64,000 nt of DNA from Nematopogon swammerdamellus (GCA_946902875.1 OX336358.1:15059694-15123693); one strand, 5' to 3'; numbered from the stretch's first letter, positions 51,346-62,705 are shown. Translations and numbers: made by a program. The notes: generated from the letters alone by a model not told the origin.

Positions 51346-51397
51346 TATCTACGTATCATAATTCAAACAAATAAAAAAAACGTTTATTTCCTTCTTC

Positions 51398-51676
51398 GCA
51401 GCACTCTCCGCAGAGAAAGTGAGCACCCTTTTGTTGTTGTTTTCAAAATCGTTTCTTTGTCGTACCGCTAGGGCGTGCAACTATCTCTCGGCGAGTGTGT
51501 TTCACGAATCCTTTAAACTGGGTATGTTCAAACGTCGTATTAACGGGCTAGATAGCCAGTCCGCAAATCTGCTGGCCTCACTGAGCGTGGTTTCGCGAGG
51601 AGAGGGTTTTTTTGACTCTGTCAACTGTACCATTGTTCCCTCTACACAGCCACCCATGTTGGTTTACATAAAAAAA
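51398..51676 (+). mobile_element. LINE X 3' end, left member of an inverted pair
   Basis: FSKSFLCRTARACNYLSASV then FHESFKLGMFKRRINGLDSQ is the C-terminal motif. It ends CACCCATGTTGGTTTACATA and a short A-run. Confidence 0.75.
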
Positions 51677-51960
51677 CAAAAGGGTACACAGTCTCTCTGC
51701 AGCGAGTGCTGCAAAGATAGGTTGGATGGCAAGGAATAAGGGAAGCAAGTTCCTCCGAGCAGCGGCCATGATAGTAACTGTAGAACAGTTTGAGTGACCC
51801 TACAAATCGTCTGTGACTCAGAGACTCCAGATCATCAGTCAGTTTCGGGTCTCCCACCTGTCGGACGGCTCGGCGCTGTATTGAGTCCAAGGACGCCAGC
51901 AGATACTGGGGGCTGCCTTCCCAAATGTGGCGACAGTATTCCATCAAGTTTTTATTCTTC
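51677..51960 (-). mobile_element. LINE X fragment, right member of an inverted pair
   Basis: In minus orientation the frame reads LMEYCRHIWEGSPQYLLASL, DSIQRRAVRQVGDPKL and FYSYYHGRCSEELASLIP. It stops where the other member starts, so together they cover the domain back-to-front. Confidence 0.75.
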
Positions 51961-52194
51961 TCCTCCAAAACCACTGAATGTATTCGAATGGGGTTTGCGC
52001 TGTATTTATTCTTCGGCAAGGTTTTATTCTGTTGTGTACACCCGTACGAAGCCGCTATGGGGGTCGCTTTTCACAGAATCCTTACAATTTACTCCATAAC
52101 CAACCATCTCTTACAGATTTTATCCATTTATTTGTACGTTCCTTTTTATATAAATTTTACATTTTTTTAAAATTAAAACCTAAAATTAATATAA
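51961..52194. other. Repeat-like spacer
   Basis: CCCGTACGAAGCCGCTATGG followed by TCGCTTTTCACAGAATCC looks like a transposon end; not classified. Confidence 0.3.
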
Positions 52195-52660
52195 AAATAA
52201 ACGGACTTTCCACCACCGGCGGCGGGGCGAACCCAAGCTACCGATGGTCGCGCCCTAGGCAGAGAAACCTCCGGACGATACGCGCAGTGTCGAGCAGGGC
52301 TGCCTTTTGGATCTGGCCCTTGACCCAACTACTCAGCGAGAGCCTCTTAAGGTGATCGTTGAGGCTCTTCGCTATCAGCCCATGCGCCGAAACGACTATG
52401 GGCACAACGATCGTCAAGTCGACGGGCCATATTTTGGTAACCTCGTGCTGCAGATCCAGATACTTCAGCAACTTCTCTGCTTCCTTACTGACGAGGTTAC
52501 CATCGTGCGGCAGGGCGATATCGACGAGCGTTGCGCGCCTCGCCTCCCGGTCCACTATCACAATATCAGGTCTATTCGCGAGAATAGTCCTGTCTGTAAT
52601 AATGGACCGGTCCCAGTAGAGTAATGGAACTTTGGACACCCTCTCTTAGTGTCCGTGTAG
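52195..52660 (-). mobile_element. LINE C-terminal domain remnant, possibly restriction-like endonuclease
   Basis: An open frame of about 133 codons in minus orientation contains VPLLYWDRSIITDRTILANR, then PDIVIVDREARRATLVDIAL and KYLDLQHEVTKIWPVDL. The PDIVIVD...LVDI spacing suits a PD-(D/E)xK endonuclease fold of R4/Dong-type LINEs, but this is inference. The 5' part is missing. Confidence 0.55.
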
Positions 52661-53164
52661 CTCACGTTATTGATTATATTATATAGAATTGTATATAAAT
52701 TAAATAAAGTAACATATACATGTACAGACATTGAGTTCAATGCCACGGCAGATTGGCGTCGATAAACTCTCGCAAATGAAGACGCACCGGCGTTCTTCAC
52801 GTTTCATTTGCATACTTAATTGTGACTTTCCACCAGTTTTTTTCAGCAACGCAACACAGCGAAATCGCGTGATAGACTCCCGAGTTCTTGGCTTGCGTGA
52901 GCCGGAGCGCAAGAAATCTGGATTTCTCTGCGTCTTTCTTGGGGCGTGAAGTGCCAGATAATTAGGTGGACGGTGCATTAAAATGTCGGGTAGTTAGGTA
53001 TGGTTAACTGTTGCGATTTGGTCTAGTTAATGGAGTGCAGTTATCTGTGTGGGTAATAAATAAGGGGTTTTGAGCACAGACAGATGTGATGCCGTTTGTT
53101 ATTGGAATTTCGAGTTATTTAAATTTTGATCGTTCGTACCGTCTAGCTAGATCTAGATCGTGAT
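52661..53164. other. Intergenic DNA
   Basis: No gene or recognised repeat. Confidence 0.35.
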
Positions 53165-53492
53165 TTTACCGTGTGGGGCCGGTACTTAAAAATAATAGCC
53201 CCACTGCATTTCTCCCCGTGCATGTCCTAAAAGACGACTAAGGGATAAGGGCACGTTGCCGTGCTAAAGAGCGACAGGATAGCCACCTCTCACCTTGGCA
53301 CGGTCCTCCTACCGAGTCTTGCAGCAGATGGGTCTTCGTGTCTTACTTGCTGTTTGATATAGTTGTCTTGTCCGAATACTTTGCTAAACGTGGTGGTCGG
53401 TGTTATGCTGTAATTTGCAAAAGTACTTGCAGGACAACCCCGATTACTCTGCTTACCCTGATTGTCGTGATAAAGCGTGTGGTATATATGTA
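53165..53492 (+). mobile_element. Family C retroposon, full length
   Basis: It starts TACCGTGTGGGGCCGGTACT and ends GCGTGTGGTATATATGTACG. The hairpin right arm is mutated (CAGGACAACCCCG). Confidence 0.8.
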
Positions 53493-53978
53493 CGTTAAAT
53501 TTTAAAGTGAATCCGATGAACGTCTCACAAGGGGGTATCCCAGAAAGTTGGCGACATAAAGCATTTGCTTTCGACGGCTTTGTCCTTTCAAACTATACAA
53601 CGTACAAACGTGTACGCTGCCGTGCACTCGACCTCCCCCACACACCCCATTAAGTCACCACCATCACCGCAAGTGTGCTCTCGGGCTCAGTACAACTTGC
53701 GACACAATAGTTGTAAAGCAATTAGAGTATATTCTATTGTATTCTATTCTATTCTATAAAGTGAATTGCATAATGAAAAACCCTATTTAGATAAGTAATT
53801 TTTTTTCAATATAATTTTCAGAACCAGTACTTTATGAAAGATTACCAAATACTTTTTTTTATATAAACCAGTACGATAGGCTGAGCCTAGAGACCAATGG
53901 TACAGCCGAGTTTGCGGACGTCCATACTGTTAACACTAACTTTTTAATATGAGCCCCATATTAAAAAGTTAGTGGTGT
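53493..53978. other. Intergenic DNA
   Basis: A (TATTC)n tract at 53733-53757 and a small inverted ATATTAAAAAGTTAGT pair near 53945. CCTAGAGACCAATGGTACAG at 53887 is a LINE X tail scrap in reverse. Confidence 0.4.
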
Positions 53979-54500
53979 TTTTTTGGGATCGCGCGACTTG
54001 TGGTATCGTTTCACCTACAAGTACGTGTCTAACGATGCCCATGGACATTCTGTGATGGACGGGTATTGCGAATCCCATGCCGGCCTGCCAGGAGCCTTTT
54101 CAAGGCCCCTTTTGAAAACCCCCAGGCCGTACTTGGGAGGAAATAGGTAAATGGGCAGGGAGTGCGTTCCGCATTTTCCCGGTTCTGTGAATAAAAGACC
54201 TACAGAACCGGTTGGTGGGCATCCGTGGTAGGTCGATTGAATAGGATGCATCCCCTGCCCAGTACGCGTAATGCGGAGGTGGAATGGGGACGGCGGAAAT
54301 GCGTTAAACAGATTCTCCGAACACTCCCCATGAAATAGACGATAGAACACACTTAGGGAGCCGAGACGTCCCTACGGAGGTGCAGTGGTTCTAAGCCGCA
54401 GGGTCACCCACCAGTCGCACGTCACGGCAGCTGAGCCATCCCATAAGTGCGAGCAGTACTCCAAGCAGGACCTAACCTGTGTTTTGTACTGCCTCTTTAT
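53979..54500 (-). mobile_element. LINE Y 3' end, long copy
   Basis: In minus orientation it includes MFYRLFHGECSENLFNAFPP then FHLRITRTGQGMHPIQSTYH and the RT-proximal LLGVLLALMGWLSC in another frame. It ends CTTGTAGGTGAAACGATACC then GTCGCGCGATCCC and A-run. Confidence 0.75.
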
Positions 54501-54534
54501 GGACAACTAAAGTATTTAAGTATTTTATACAGGT

Positions 54535-54868
54535 CGGTCGACTGTTGTTAAGCACTCCTCGCCACGGTCAATACTTGGATGGATGACCGCTCGACCGTTG
54601 GAGGCTGACCGTGGTTCGGATTCAACGTTAAACTGTAGGCCCCTTCCCTTCTTACCTTACTAGGTGGTAGGGTTCAACCCGCCCGGGTTGGTACCACCGC
54701 ACTGAATGAAACGTCGTCGGTCGAAACGGCTATGTAAATAGTTCGTGTTTTCCGTCCAGATCAGTGTAGCCGACATGAAATGAAGGGAACCACTGACATG
54801 GCACCTAGTTCACCCGGTGTTATGGGCTGACATCACGGATGTTATAGGTGTCAGTTTCCATAAAAAAA
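54535..54868 (+). mobile_element. Family B SINE, head truncated
   Basis: It starts at GGTCGGTCGACTGTTGTTAA, has CTTGGATGGATGACCGCTCG, and ends GTGTCAGTTTCCATAAAAAA with a deletion in the tail. Confidence 0.78.
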
Positions 54869-55114
54869 CAACTCTTGAGAAAACAATTTATTTTATAAGC
54901 TGTCAATTTGTTTTAAACATACGTAATCTCAGTCAGTACACTGGTTTCTAGTATAACGTTATTTAGAATCCGTTATTTGAATAGATAAATTCATGATCTA
55001 CATGTTGATATATGATTCGCAAACGGTAATTTGGCAATTTAGGTTAGAACATTTCGGAAAAAATTTTGGTCGTGTTTTGTTTTTCCTGGAGTTCAAAAAA
55101 CCGTACCGTAAAAA
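54869..55114. other. Intergenic DNA
   Basis: No feature recognised. Confidence 0.3.
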
Positions 55115-55453
55115 AAGTACCGTGTGGGGCCGGTACTTAAAAAGAATAGCCCCACTGCATCTCTACCCATGCATGTCGTAAAAGGCGACTAAGGGATAAG
55201 AACAAGATGCCGTGCTAAAGGGCGACAGGCTCGCCACCTCTCACCTTGGGACGGTACTTCCACCGAGTCATGCAGCAGGTGGGTTTTCGTGCCTTACTTG
55301 CTGCTTGATCGATTGAATCTTGTTCGAATACTGTGCGAAACGTGGTGGTCGGTGTTGTGCTGTAATTTACCAGAGTTCTTACAGCACAACACTGATTACT
55401 CTGTTTACCCCGTTTTTCGGGATTCAGCGTGTGTGATATGTATGTATGTATGT
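55115..55453 (+). mobile_element. Family C retroposon, full length
   Basis: It starts GTACCGTGTGGGGCCGGTAC and ends GTGTGTGATATGTATGTATG. It shares the variant CCCCGTTTTTCGGGATTCAG with the copy at 14963, marking a subfamily. Confidence 0.83.
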
Positions 55454-56633
55454 TCAAAAAATCCGTCATACTTAAATAAGTAAATCCTCATTATTTTGTT
55501 GTATACAGTATGGTTGAGAATTTCATTGGTTTCGAGTGCTAATAAAGGTTATGAAACATTTGAGTTTAATTGCGCGCGCGCCGCTAAATTTCGCCGCAAC
55601 AATAGCATGGAAGCCAAGGGGTGAAAGCATAATATTAAATATTTGGAAAGCCAAGGGGTTAATATTTGTATTAAATATAAACAAATTATTACGTCTGTAG
55701 GTAATATTTAAAATTTTACATTTTTGGCAGTTTATATTGATTTAGTGATAAGTAAATTTAAATAAATAGATATTTGCATCCGTGTAGGATTCTTCGTACA
55801 TTGGATTAGATGAAAAAAATTATATAAAATTAGGTAATAGCGTAATAAATAACACAGTTTTATCGAGATGAAAATTTTATTCAAATCTTAAATTTTTTTT
55901 TTTATCATTTCATTCAACGCTCAAGGCATCTCTTCATCAAGGAATTTCATATTTTATATAATTCATTAAAGTATGCAATACTTTTATACATATATTCATA
56001 AAGGTACACGCGTAACCACCGTGTCGAATATGCGACAATAATTATATATAATGACCTTATATTAATGCCATAAATACAAGTGTATAAATTGTATAAAAAA
56101 ATTTCAATGTTCAATACATAAAAGATGTTCGACTAATGTTAAATTATTACGGCCTCTAACCTAACGTAGAACTAAACTGGACATATGAGATGAAACTGAA
56201 AAATATCAACTTAAACGCGCTTACCCGTCGACTAGCCTATTAAATTAACCTAATTTCATTACTTAATAAATACTTAAAACATATTACTTGACGTGTCTAC
56301 AATTCTCTGTTTTCTTTACACCTTAAACCGACTTAGAAATAATATTTGGTGCATTTTTCCATTAACTTGTCCGTTATATTTATTATGCTATAATCTGTCC
56401 TGAGGAATATTTACATATTTATGCGATTACACTTGTATTATTATTATAGTATTGCATTTTTGCGAATAAATTACATTCATCTACTAACACACAAATAAAT
56501 AAAGCGTTTAAAAAATGGAGAATACAATTCCTTTTTTAAACAAAAAAAAAATCGGAGGTATCAAAACATAACACTCGTGTCTGGTCTCATTCGAATTCGT
56601 CGATCGTGTCCTCGGATGTGACCTGGTCTCGCT
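55454..56633. other. AT-rich 3' flank of the Osi7-like gene
   Basis: At 55560-55665 GCCAAGGGGTGAAAGC and GCCAAGGGGTTAA look like piggyBac-type TTAACCCC ends without a partner. 55870-56630 is AT-rich and probably includes the 3' UTR; TTTATT (AATAAA on the minus strand) occurs near 55875 and 56386. Confidence 0.4.
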
Positions 56634-57428
56634 CTATTGCCGTTTGGCGTACGCTCTGTAGGCCCTGTCCTGGGCGTTCGCGGCCTCGTCCTCCACACTC
56701 CTTCTGTAGTGACCGCCCGGGCCGGTCGTGTCGAAGTCCCCACCTCCGCCGCCTCCTCCGCCGCCGTAGTGCGAGGACGAGTACGTGTGGCTCTGCGAGA
56801 CCTGAGGATGCTTCACGATCTCGTACGTGGTCTTCTCGTGGGCTTCTCCGCCGGAGACGAGCTTCTTGAGTCCGATGATCGCGGAGAGAACCAGAGCGAT
56901 CTTTCCGATGAGCAGAGCCTTGCCTGCGATGAGCGCGATCGCCTGGAAGGCCATAGCGATGAAGCCGCCCTTGATAGCCAGAGCGGTGAGGATCGGTCCC
57001 ATCAATCGCCTCAGTCTGCCTCTAGCCTCCTCCATGGATCGCCCCATGTCGGCGCCGACGCTGCCGGGTGACACTTGAAGCCTGTGCGTCTCTAGAAGCC
57101 TGGAGGTGGTCGCCTCGAGCAGTCTGTCCACCTGCTCGGAGCTCAGGGCGTTCAGATCGCCCTCGGGAAGCTTAGAAGAGAAAGAGCGCCCGAGCTCTGG
57201 CCTCCGCTGCATGGAGACGCCGTCCATGATGCCGAGGGTCTCCATGCGGGCGGCGCGGTCGACCAGCTTGGCCGCCTGGATCTTGAAGCACTTGACTATC
57301 TGCTGCGAGCGCTCGCAGTTGTCGTACATCCTGCCGAGGATCTTCATGCCGGCGCCGAAGGCGTCCGAGCCGCTCGCGGTGGCGATCAGCGTGCAGACGC
57401 AGAACGCCATCAAACCGCGACTCTCCAT
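56634..57428 (-). CDS. Osi7: Osiris family protein (DUF1676), Osi7-like, single exon
   Basis: The ORF has 264 residues and no intron. Residues 1-21 are a signal peptide (GLMAFCVCTLIATASG). Cys38 and Cys47 form the two-cysteine region. ETLGIMDGVSMQRRP (63-77) replaces the usual NGV motif. Residues 141-192 are the DUF1676 hydrophobic core with AGKALLIGKIALVL and GLKKLV. The tail reads HEKTTYEIVKHPQVSQSHTY, then poly-Gly (222-230), RRSVEDE and AQDRAYRAY, the canonical AQxxAY-type Osiris motif. The His-Glu-Lys and SHTYSSSH stretch is what I recall of Osi7. The ATG at 57428 is preferred to an upstream in-frame extension because the latter is basic and not signal-like. Codons are GC-rich compared with the flanks. 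Confidence 0.9.
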   Translation of the reverse strand: MESRGLMAFCVCTLIATASGSDAFGAGMKILGRMYDNCERSQQIVKCFKIQAAKLVDRAARMETLGIMDGVSMQRRPELGRSFSSKLPEGDLNALSSEQVDRLLEATTSRLLETHRLQVSPGSVGADMGRSMEEARGRLRRLMGPILTALAIKGGFIAMAFQAIALIAGKALLIGKIALVLSAIIGLKKLVSGGEAHEKTTYEIVKHPQVSQSHTYSSSHYGGGGGGGGGDFDTTGPGGHYRRSVEDEAANAQDRAYRAYAKRQ

Positions 57429-58049
57429 GATGGATTTTCGGTCGCGCCCGATTTTTTTTTTTATTATAACGGACCCCTGGACGGGTGTCCAGTCGGTGCC
57501 GCTCCGCAAAATGAAATGTGCGGAAAAATGTACGGCACTGCAATTTATCTATTTTCACCGGGAACTGCATTTATCTATAAATCTTTTAGAGCGTGCAGTC
57601 GTTGCAGCGAGTCGGCGTGTACGTGCACGCCGAGCGTGAGCGTGTGTGAGTGTGAGGTGTGGTGGTGTGCGTGGTCAGCGCCGATGCATGTTCCCAGCCG
57701 GTGGATGTGGGCAATTTGGTTAGTGGTCCAATGTCACGGTCGATGTTGTAAGGTGGTCGTTTTTCTAATTGTGACTGGATTCGTATAGTTTTTTTAAAAG
57801 TCTGACAACAAAAATATGTTTATCTCATTCTGGGACCGCAAATTAATATTATATGAAAAAATTAAGGTTATTTACTACTGTAATAATTGCCGTTTTTTTT
57901 AGTTTAAAAAAATCGTTAGAATTGATTCAATTATAATTTACTCAAATTTTTTTATTCAAATTGCACAGCTGTCATTGCTAAACATTCAACATACCATAAA
58001 AATGTTTTCTAATATAAATTAATTAATTTAAAAAAAAATTAAAAAAAAA
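57429..58049. other. 5' flank of the Osi7-like gene
   Basis: On the minus strand GATTTATAGATAAATGCAGTT at about 57565-57585 resembles a TATA/initiator region, about 140-150 bp from the ATG. The (GTGTGAGTGTGAG)-type tract at 57640-57660 is simple sequence. Confidence 0.35.
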
Positions 58050-58380
58050 CCCCGGCCAAGTGCGAGTCGAACTCGCGCACCGAGGGTTCCTTATCGCCAT
58101 GTCATGGTTAGCGCCACTCACGCCATTTAGTTAAATGTCAAGATTAGTTAAAATGCTTCACCCTCTATTCGGTAGATGACGCGCGGGCATACTCTTTTTT
58201 AGTGTCTTCTATGGGGACCCCCGTGAATTTTTTACTTTTTCTTATTTTTATATACCACATATTCTGTGAAAATTTCAACGGGCTACCTATTACGGTTCAA
58301 GAGATACAGCCCTCGGACAGACAGACAGACGGCGTAGGCTTAGTAATAGGGTTCCGTACCGGATACGGAATCCTAAAAAA
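58050..58380 (+). mobile_element. Family F repeat, full-length copy
   Basis: It starts CCCCGGCCAAGTGCGAGTCG, with hairpin TGCGAGT/ACTCGCGCA, and ends TTCCGTACCGGATACGGAAT, another hairpin, plus A-run. No terminal inverted repeats or ORF. Class unresolved. Confidence 0.7.
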
Positions 58381-59204
58381 CAACTGATTGTATCAGATTC
58401 AATGCTGTTTATAGAAAAAAACTATATAAGTACAATTTTTATTTATTTTTTAATTTTAGTAAAACAATTCTTATATACACTAACAAGTACCTACGCCGAT
58501 AAAATTCTTTTATTTTATTTTATTTGTAGTGATAGATTTATAGATTGCGATGTTTATGAACTTGGAACAGAAATAAACTTTGTGAAGTCATCAAAATCGT
58601 GACCGCGATGACATGAAATGTTTATACAGTTATTTGTTACAAAAAAAAATCTTAATTAATGCAAGACTAATAAAATTTCTTCTTAAATTTTGTTAAAGCA
58701 ATAGTGTATTAAGGCACTTTACAAAAAATACTCTCAAAATTATACTTCCTTTGTCTTTAAAGTCAAGTACATAACAGTTTAAAAAAATTCATCAAAACAT
58801 TTTTCTTAAAGCATCGTCCGGTCATTTCCTAGACTTCCCACCTTCCCCCACTGGCTGCAGCATGAGCGACACAGTAAGTCGAGTATTCTCATTAGATGTT
58901 GATAATAAGTTGGAAGCTGTCCCGCCCGACCGGACACGGGTGTGGGTTTTTAAATCTATTAGACAAGACATTGAAAATATATCAAAATTATAAGAAATAC
59001 AAATTTTGTCAAGCCAATCGTGTCAGTTTCCATAAAAAACTAATTATTAACGTTTTTGTACATAAAAATTTACTATACGTAATCTAAATCCTAACTAATT
59101 ATAAAACATAATATTAAAAAATAATATTAAAATCCTAACGACTTATAATTATAAGGGAGTATGGTGTCTGTAATAAGAACATTTTCGAAAAATAAATTCA
59201 TTCG
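58381..59204. other. Intergenic AT-rich DNA
   Basis: No gene. CGTGTCAGTTTCCATAAAAA at 59018-59037 is a 20-bp match to the family B tail; too short to call. Confidence 0.3.
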
Positions 59205-59386
59205 AAAGCGCGACATATGGCGCCGAGCTACCCATAAGTTGTCTAACGACGCCCATGAACATTCGATCGTATCAGGAGGTTGCGAATGCCATGCCGGCCT
59301 GACAGGTGCCCATTCACGCACAACTTGAAGGACCCAATACTGTACTTGGTGGGAAATAAATATATGGGCAGGGACAGCGCACCGGT
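59205..59386 (-). mobile_element. LINE Y 3'-end fragment
   Basis: GAAAGCGCGACATATGGCGC and GCCATGCCGGCCTGACAGG mark the LINE Y end in reverse. A family B copy adjoins directly. Confidence 0.65.
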
Positions 59387-59695
59387 TTTTTTTTATGGAA
59401 ACTGACACGTTTGGCTACATCACCTACAACATCCGTGATGTCAGCCCATAACACCTATGAACTAGGTGTCATGTCAGTGCTTTCCTTCGGTCGTGCCGGC
59501 TACAGTGAACTAGACGAAAAACACGAACTATATACATAGCCATTTCGACCGACGTTTCATTCAGTTTGGTGGAACCATCCCGGGCGGGATAAACCCTATC
59601 TTTAACATGGAATCCGAACCACGGTCAGCCTCCAACGGTTGAGCAGTGGTCACCCATCCAAGTACTGACTGCACCACAGAGCTACCGAAGCTGAC
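59387..59695 (-). mobile_element. Family B SINE without leader
   Basis: Tail ATGGAAACTGACACG (reverse), body with a deletion at 59597, 5S-like GGATGGGTGACCAC and head end GTCAGCTTCGGTAGCTC are present in minus orientation. Confidence 0.77.
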
Positions 59696-60797
59696 CGGTT
59701 TTACATTAATGAAAATTTAGGAATGTCAGAAGGGTGCAATCGCCACGAATATCATCAAGCTCAATCAACAGGGAGCTGAGGGAGAGGGAGAGGGAGAATA
59801 TAAGATAAACGACAGTTTATTATCATATTTGCGTTAAATCGGATTTGCTGTTAAACCGAGTCTACAGCGAGCGAAGCCGCAGGCAAAAGCTAGTAAATCA
59901 ATAAATAAAATAAAATTTTAACAAGGTTATTATTAACACAAAGTGTTATCTTTGTTTCAGGCCCGAGTTATCGTATCAAACGAGCCGATATTTTTTCCAT
60001 TTGGCGAAATGTTTTTTTTTTACATTAAAATATGTTTTTTTAAGTTTAAAATATACATTTACATTAATTTTAATGCCTTTTATTTCAAATGGACAACATA
60101 ATTAGTGAAGAAACCTGAAACACATTAGACATATTTTTGACCTCACGTCCCATACAACTGAAACCACTGTGCGCCGCCCGCCCGAAACAGGAGCCAGTTT
60201 TATGTTTTCAGTCTCAAAATGTCTCGCAAATCTGACCCAAAAGGACATACACATACCGATCATACCGGACCGGCTGCTTTCTTTCCGATAAGCAATTAAA
60301 GCAATTACCATGCATACACAATACGTTCTTATTGCACAATACTCAGAGTAGTATGTATAGTAGTAGAGAGTAGTTTGTAGAAGCCTTTTTTACCCATTTT
60401 AGAAAAAAAAAACATGAATTTTTTTTTATTTTTAAATTGTAATTTGTTAATCGTTCTGTTATTGTTTTAAGCTAATTTATATGTTTTTTTTTAGTTTTTC
60501 TCATTTTTAATCGTTGCTTTGTTTATTTATAATTGTGTATAGTCTTGTAATGTTGGTGTTTTGTGTTTATCTAGTGATTTCCGAGTGGTGTAGGACTTTT
60601 CTCTAATTTATATATAATCATGTAGTGTGTCCATTTTTTTGGAATACAAATAAGACGCTGCTTAATATTATGTGATGTGAAATGTACTTGTGAAATTTTG
60701 TATTTTGTTTTGGATACCATAATAAATAAATAAATAAATAAATAAATAAAAGTAGCCTTTGGCAGTAATTGTTTTCAAACAAAACATTTTAAAAAAA
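59696..60797. other. Intergenic DNA with scraps of repeats
   Basis: A family E terminus in reverse (GCGAGCGAAGCCGCAGGCAA) lies at 59862-59895. At 60400-60750 an AT-rich stretch ending (AATA)n resembles a jockey LINE tail. No gene. Confidence 0.4.
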
Positions 60798-61176
60798 CCG
60801 GCCATGTGCGAGTCTAACTCGCGCTCCGAGGGTTCCGTATCGCCATTTCATGGTCAGCACCACTCACGCCATATGAAATGCTTCATATTAAGTAGTTAAA
60901 ATTCATGATTAGTTAAAATGCTTCATATTCTTTTCGGTAGATGGCGCGCATACACTTTTTAGTTTCTTCTATGGGTACCCCCGTGAATTTTTTACTTTTT
61001 CTTATTTTTTTACTATTTGTTGTTATATCGGCCATAATAACACATCTTCTGTGATAATTTCAACGGGCTACCTATTATTGTTCAAGAGATACAGCGCTCG
61101 GACATACATACAGACAAACAGACAGATGGCGTAGGCTTAGTAATAGGGTCCCGTACCGGATACGGAACGCTAAAAA
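60798..61176 (+). mobile_element. Family F repeat, full-length copy
   Basis: It is co-linear with 58050-58380: CCGGCCATGTGCGAGTCTAA start, GGGTACCCCCGTGAATTTTT middle, CCCGTACCGGATACGGAACG end. Confidence 0.7.
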
Positions 61177-61329
61177 TCGTGTTTCGTTACAATCATCAGT
61201 CGAACAGAACGTCATTTACGTAACGCATTTGATACAAATATCCTTTATCCTTCCTTATCCTTACCTATAATAAAATCCAACGTCTGCTTTCTGTCTGTCT
61301 GAGTGTCTGTCTGTCCGCTTATAACTCGA

Positions 61330-62040
61330 GAACCACTGAACCTGGAGTTTGCCTCTGCAGTTTGGAACCCGCAGTATAAAGTTTATATTCAATCGATAGA
61401 AAAAATTCAGAACAAATTTCTTAAGCATCTATCTTTTCGGTGTGGCACTCAATTTAAGAAATTAACTTCGTTGACTGAACGTCGAATGGTTACAGATGTT
61501 AGGTTACTGCATAAAATACTAAACAATAAAGTTGATTCTCCCCACTTACTCAGCAAAATTAATTTGCGATGTCCGAAATTTCACACACGTTCTGGTAATT
61601 TATTTAATATTCCTAAAAGTAATTGTAACTACCTTAGTAATGCTTTTCTTCGCCGCTCTTGTGTAACTTATAATAATAAATTTTCTCATGTTGACATATT
61701 TCACGACAATCTTAAAAAAATTTAATTTTTCTCGTAGTTTTTCATTAGCTTATGATTAAGTTTATAAATTTTTTTTTCTCCTTCAATATTTCATTTATTT
61801 TCGTATAAATATATTAGTTTGGGTTATAGCTTTGTTAATCTCTTTTGACATTTGGTTTACAATAAAATTGTGTATTCTTTAAGTTAGCATTATACTTTTT
61901 CTTTTGTTTAAATATTACTACTTATGTTAATGTAATCTTAGCTGGTTTTTAGTTTGTTAAATATTTCATATTAATTGTTTAGTTATGTACTGTATGATTA
62001 CTGAATAAATAAAATAAATAAAATAAATAAATAAATAAAA
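61330..62040 (+). mobile_element. Jockey-like LINE 3' end
   Basis: A frame of about 125 codons reads LEFASAVWNPQYKVYIQSIE, KIQNKFLKHLSFRCG and LTERRMVTDVRLLHKILNN, the jockey C-terminal region (YASVVWNP-type). The tail at about 62003-62040 is (AATAA)n. It is 5'-truncated. Confidence 0.75.
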
Positions 62041-62229
62041 CCGATTTTAATAAAACAAAATTCTACGGATAGCTTGATTCTTCCCATCGACCATTGGCTA
62101 CTTACTATCACGCTAAATAGCTTATGAGGTTAGCAGTGAAGTGAAATATGAGAGCGGGCGGAGCCGCGGGCACAGCTTGTTAACTATAAAGTTTATATTA
62201 AAATTTTAAAGACAAAAGTAGAACACAAA
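62041..62229. other. Spacer with a family E-like end
   Basis: GAGCGGGCGGAGCCGCGGGC at 62152 is a variant of the family E terminus in reverse. Confidence 0.4.
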
Positions 62230-62705
62230 GGGATATGCCGAAGGCCGAGCTGCGTATATCCTGCGTAACTGTATATGTATACAGTATATGCTGCGTAAAT
62301 GATATACTCTACCGAAGAAAGCAAGTCACTAAGTGCGAGGCTGGAGACCGAGCTGCGTTCAGGCAAAAATATGCTCCCCTCGAAGGAAGTAAGTCCCTAA
62401 GGGCGAGGCCGAAGGTCGAGCTACTTTGACGCAAACCATATACTCTTTCGAAGATAGTACGTCACGAGGCCGAAGGTCGAGTTGCTATCAGGAGAACGAT
62501 ACCTATACACTCTCGAAGAAACCAGTTGCCTAAGGGCGAGGCTGAAGGCCGAGATGCGTTCAGGTAAACAATATAATCTCTCAAAGGAAGTAAGTCACTA
62601 AGGGCGAGCTGCGTTCAGGTGAACGATATACTCTCTATAAGAAAGTTTGCCACTAAGGCCGAGGCCGAAGGCCGAGCTGCGTTCACGAGCAGCGAGCGTA
62701 GAACT
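62230..62705 (-). repeat. GC-rich minisatellite, inverted relative of 28720-29545
   Basis: About seven units of GGGCGAGGCCGAAGGCCGAG, CTGCGTTCAGG and CTCTCGAAGAAAGTAAGTCA-type sequence, the reverse complement of the first array. Units are more diverged. Confidence 0.85.

Noticed and set aside
56637..57639. Several plus-strand ORFs over the Osi7-like gene
   Set aside because: They are antisense shadows of the GC-rich Osi7-like exon and have no homologous motifs.
59018..59037. Family B tail insertion of about 20 bp
   Set aside because: The match CGTGTCAGTTTCCATAAAAA is exact but too short to separate from chance or a heavily truncated copy.
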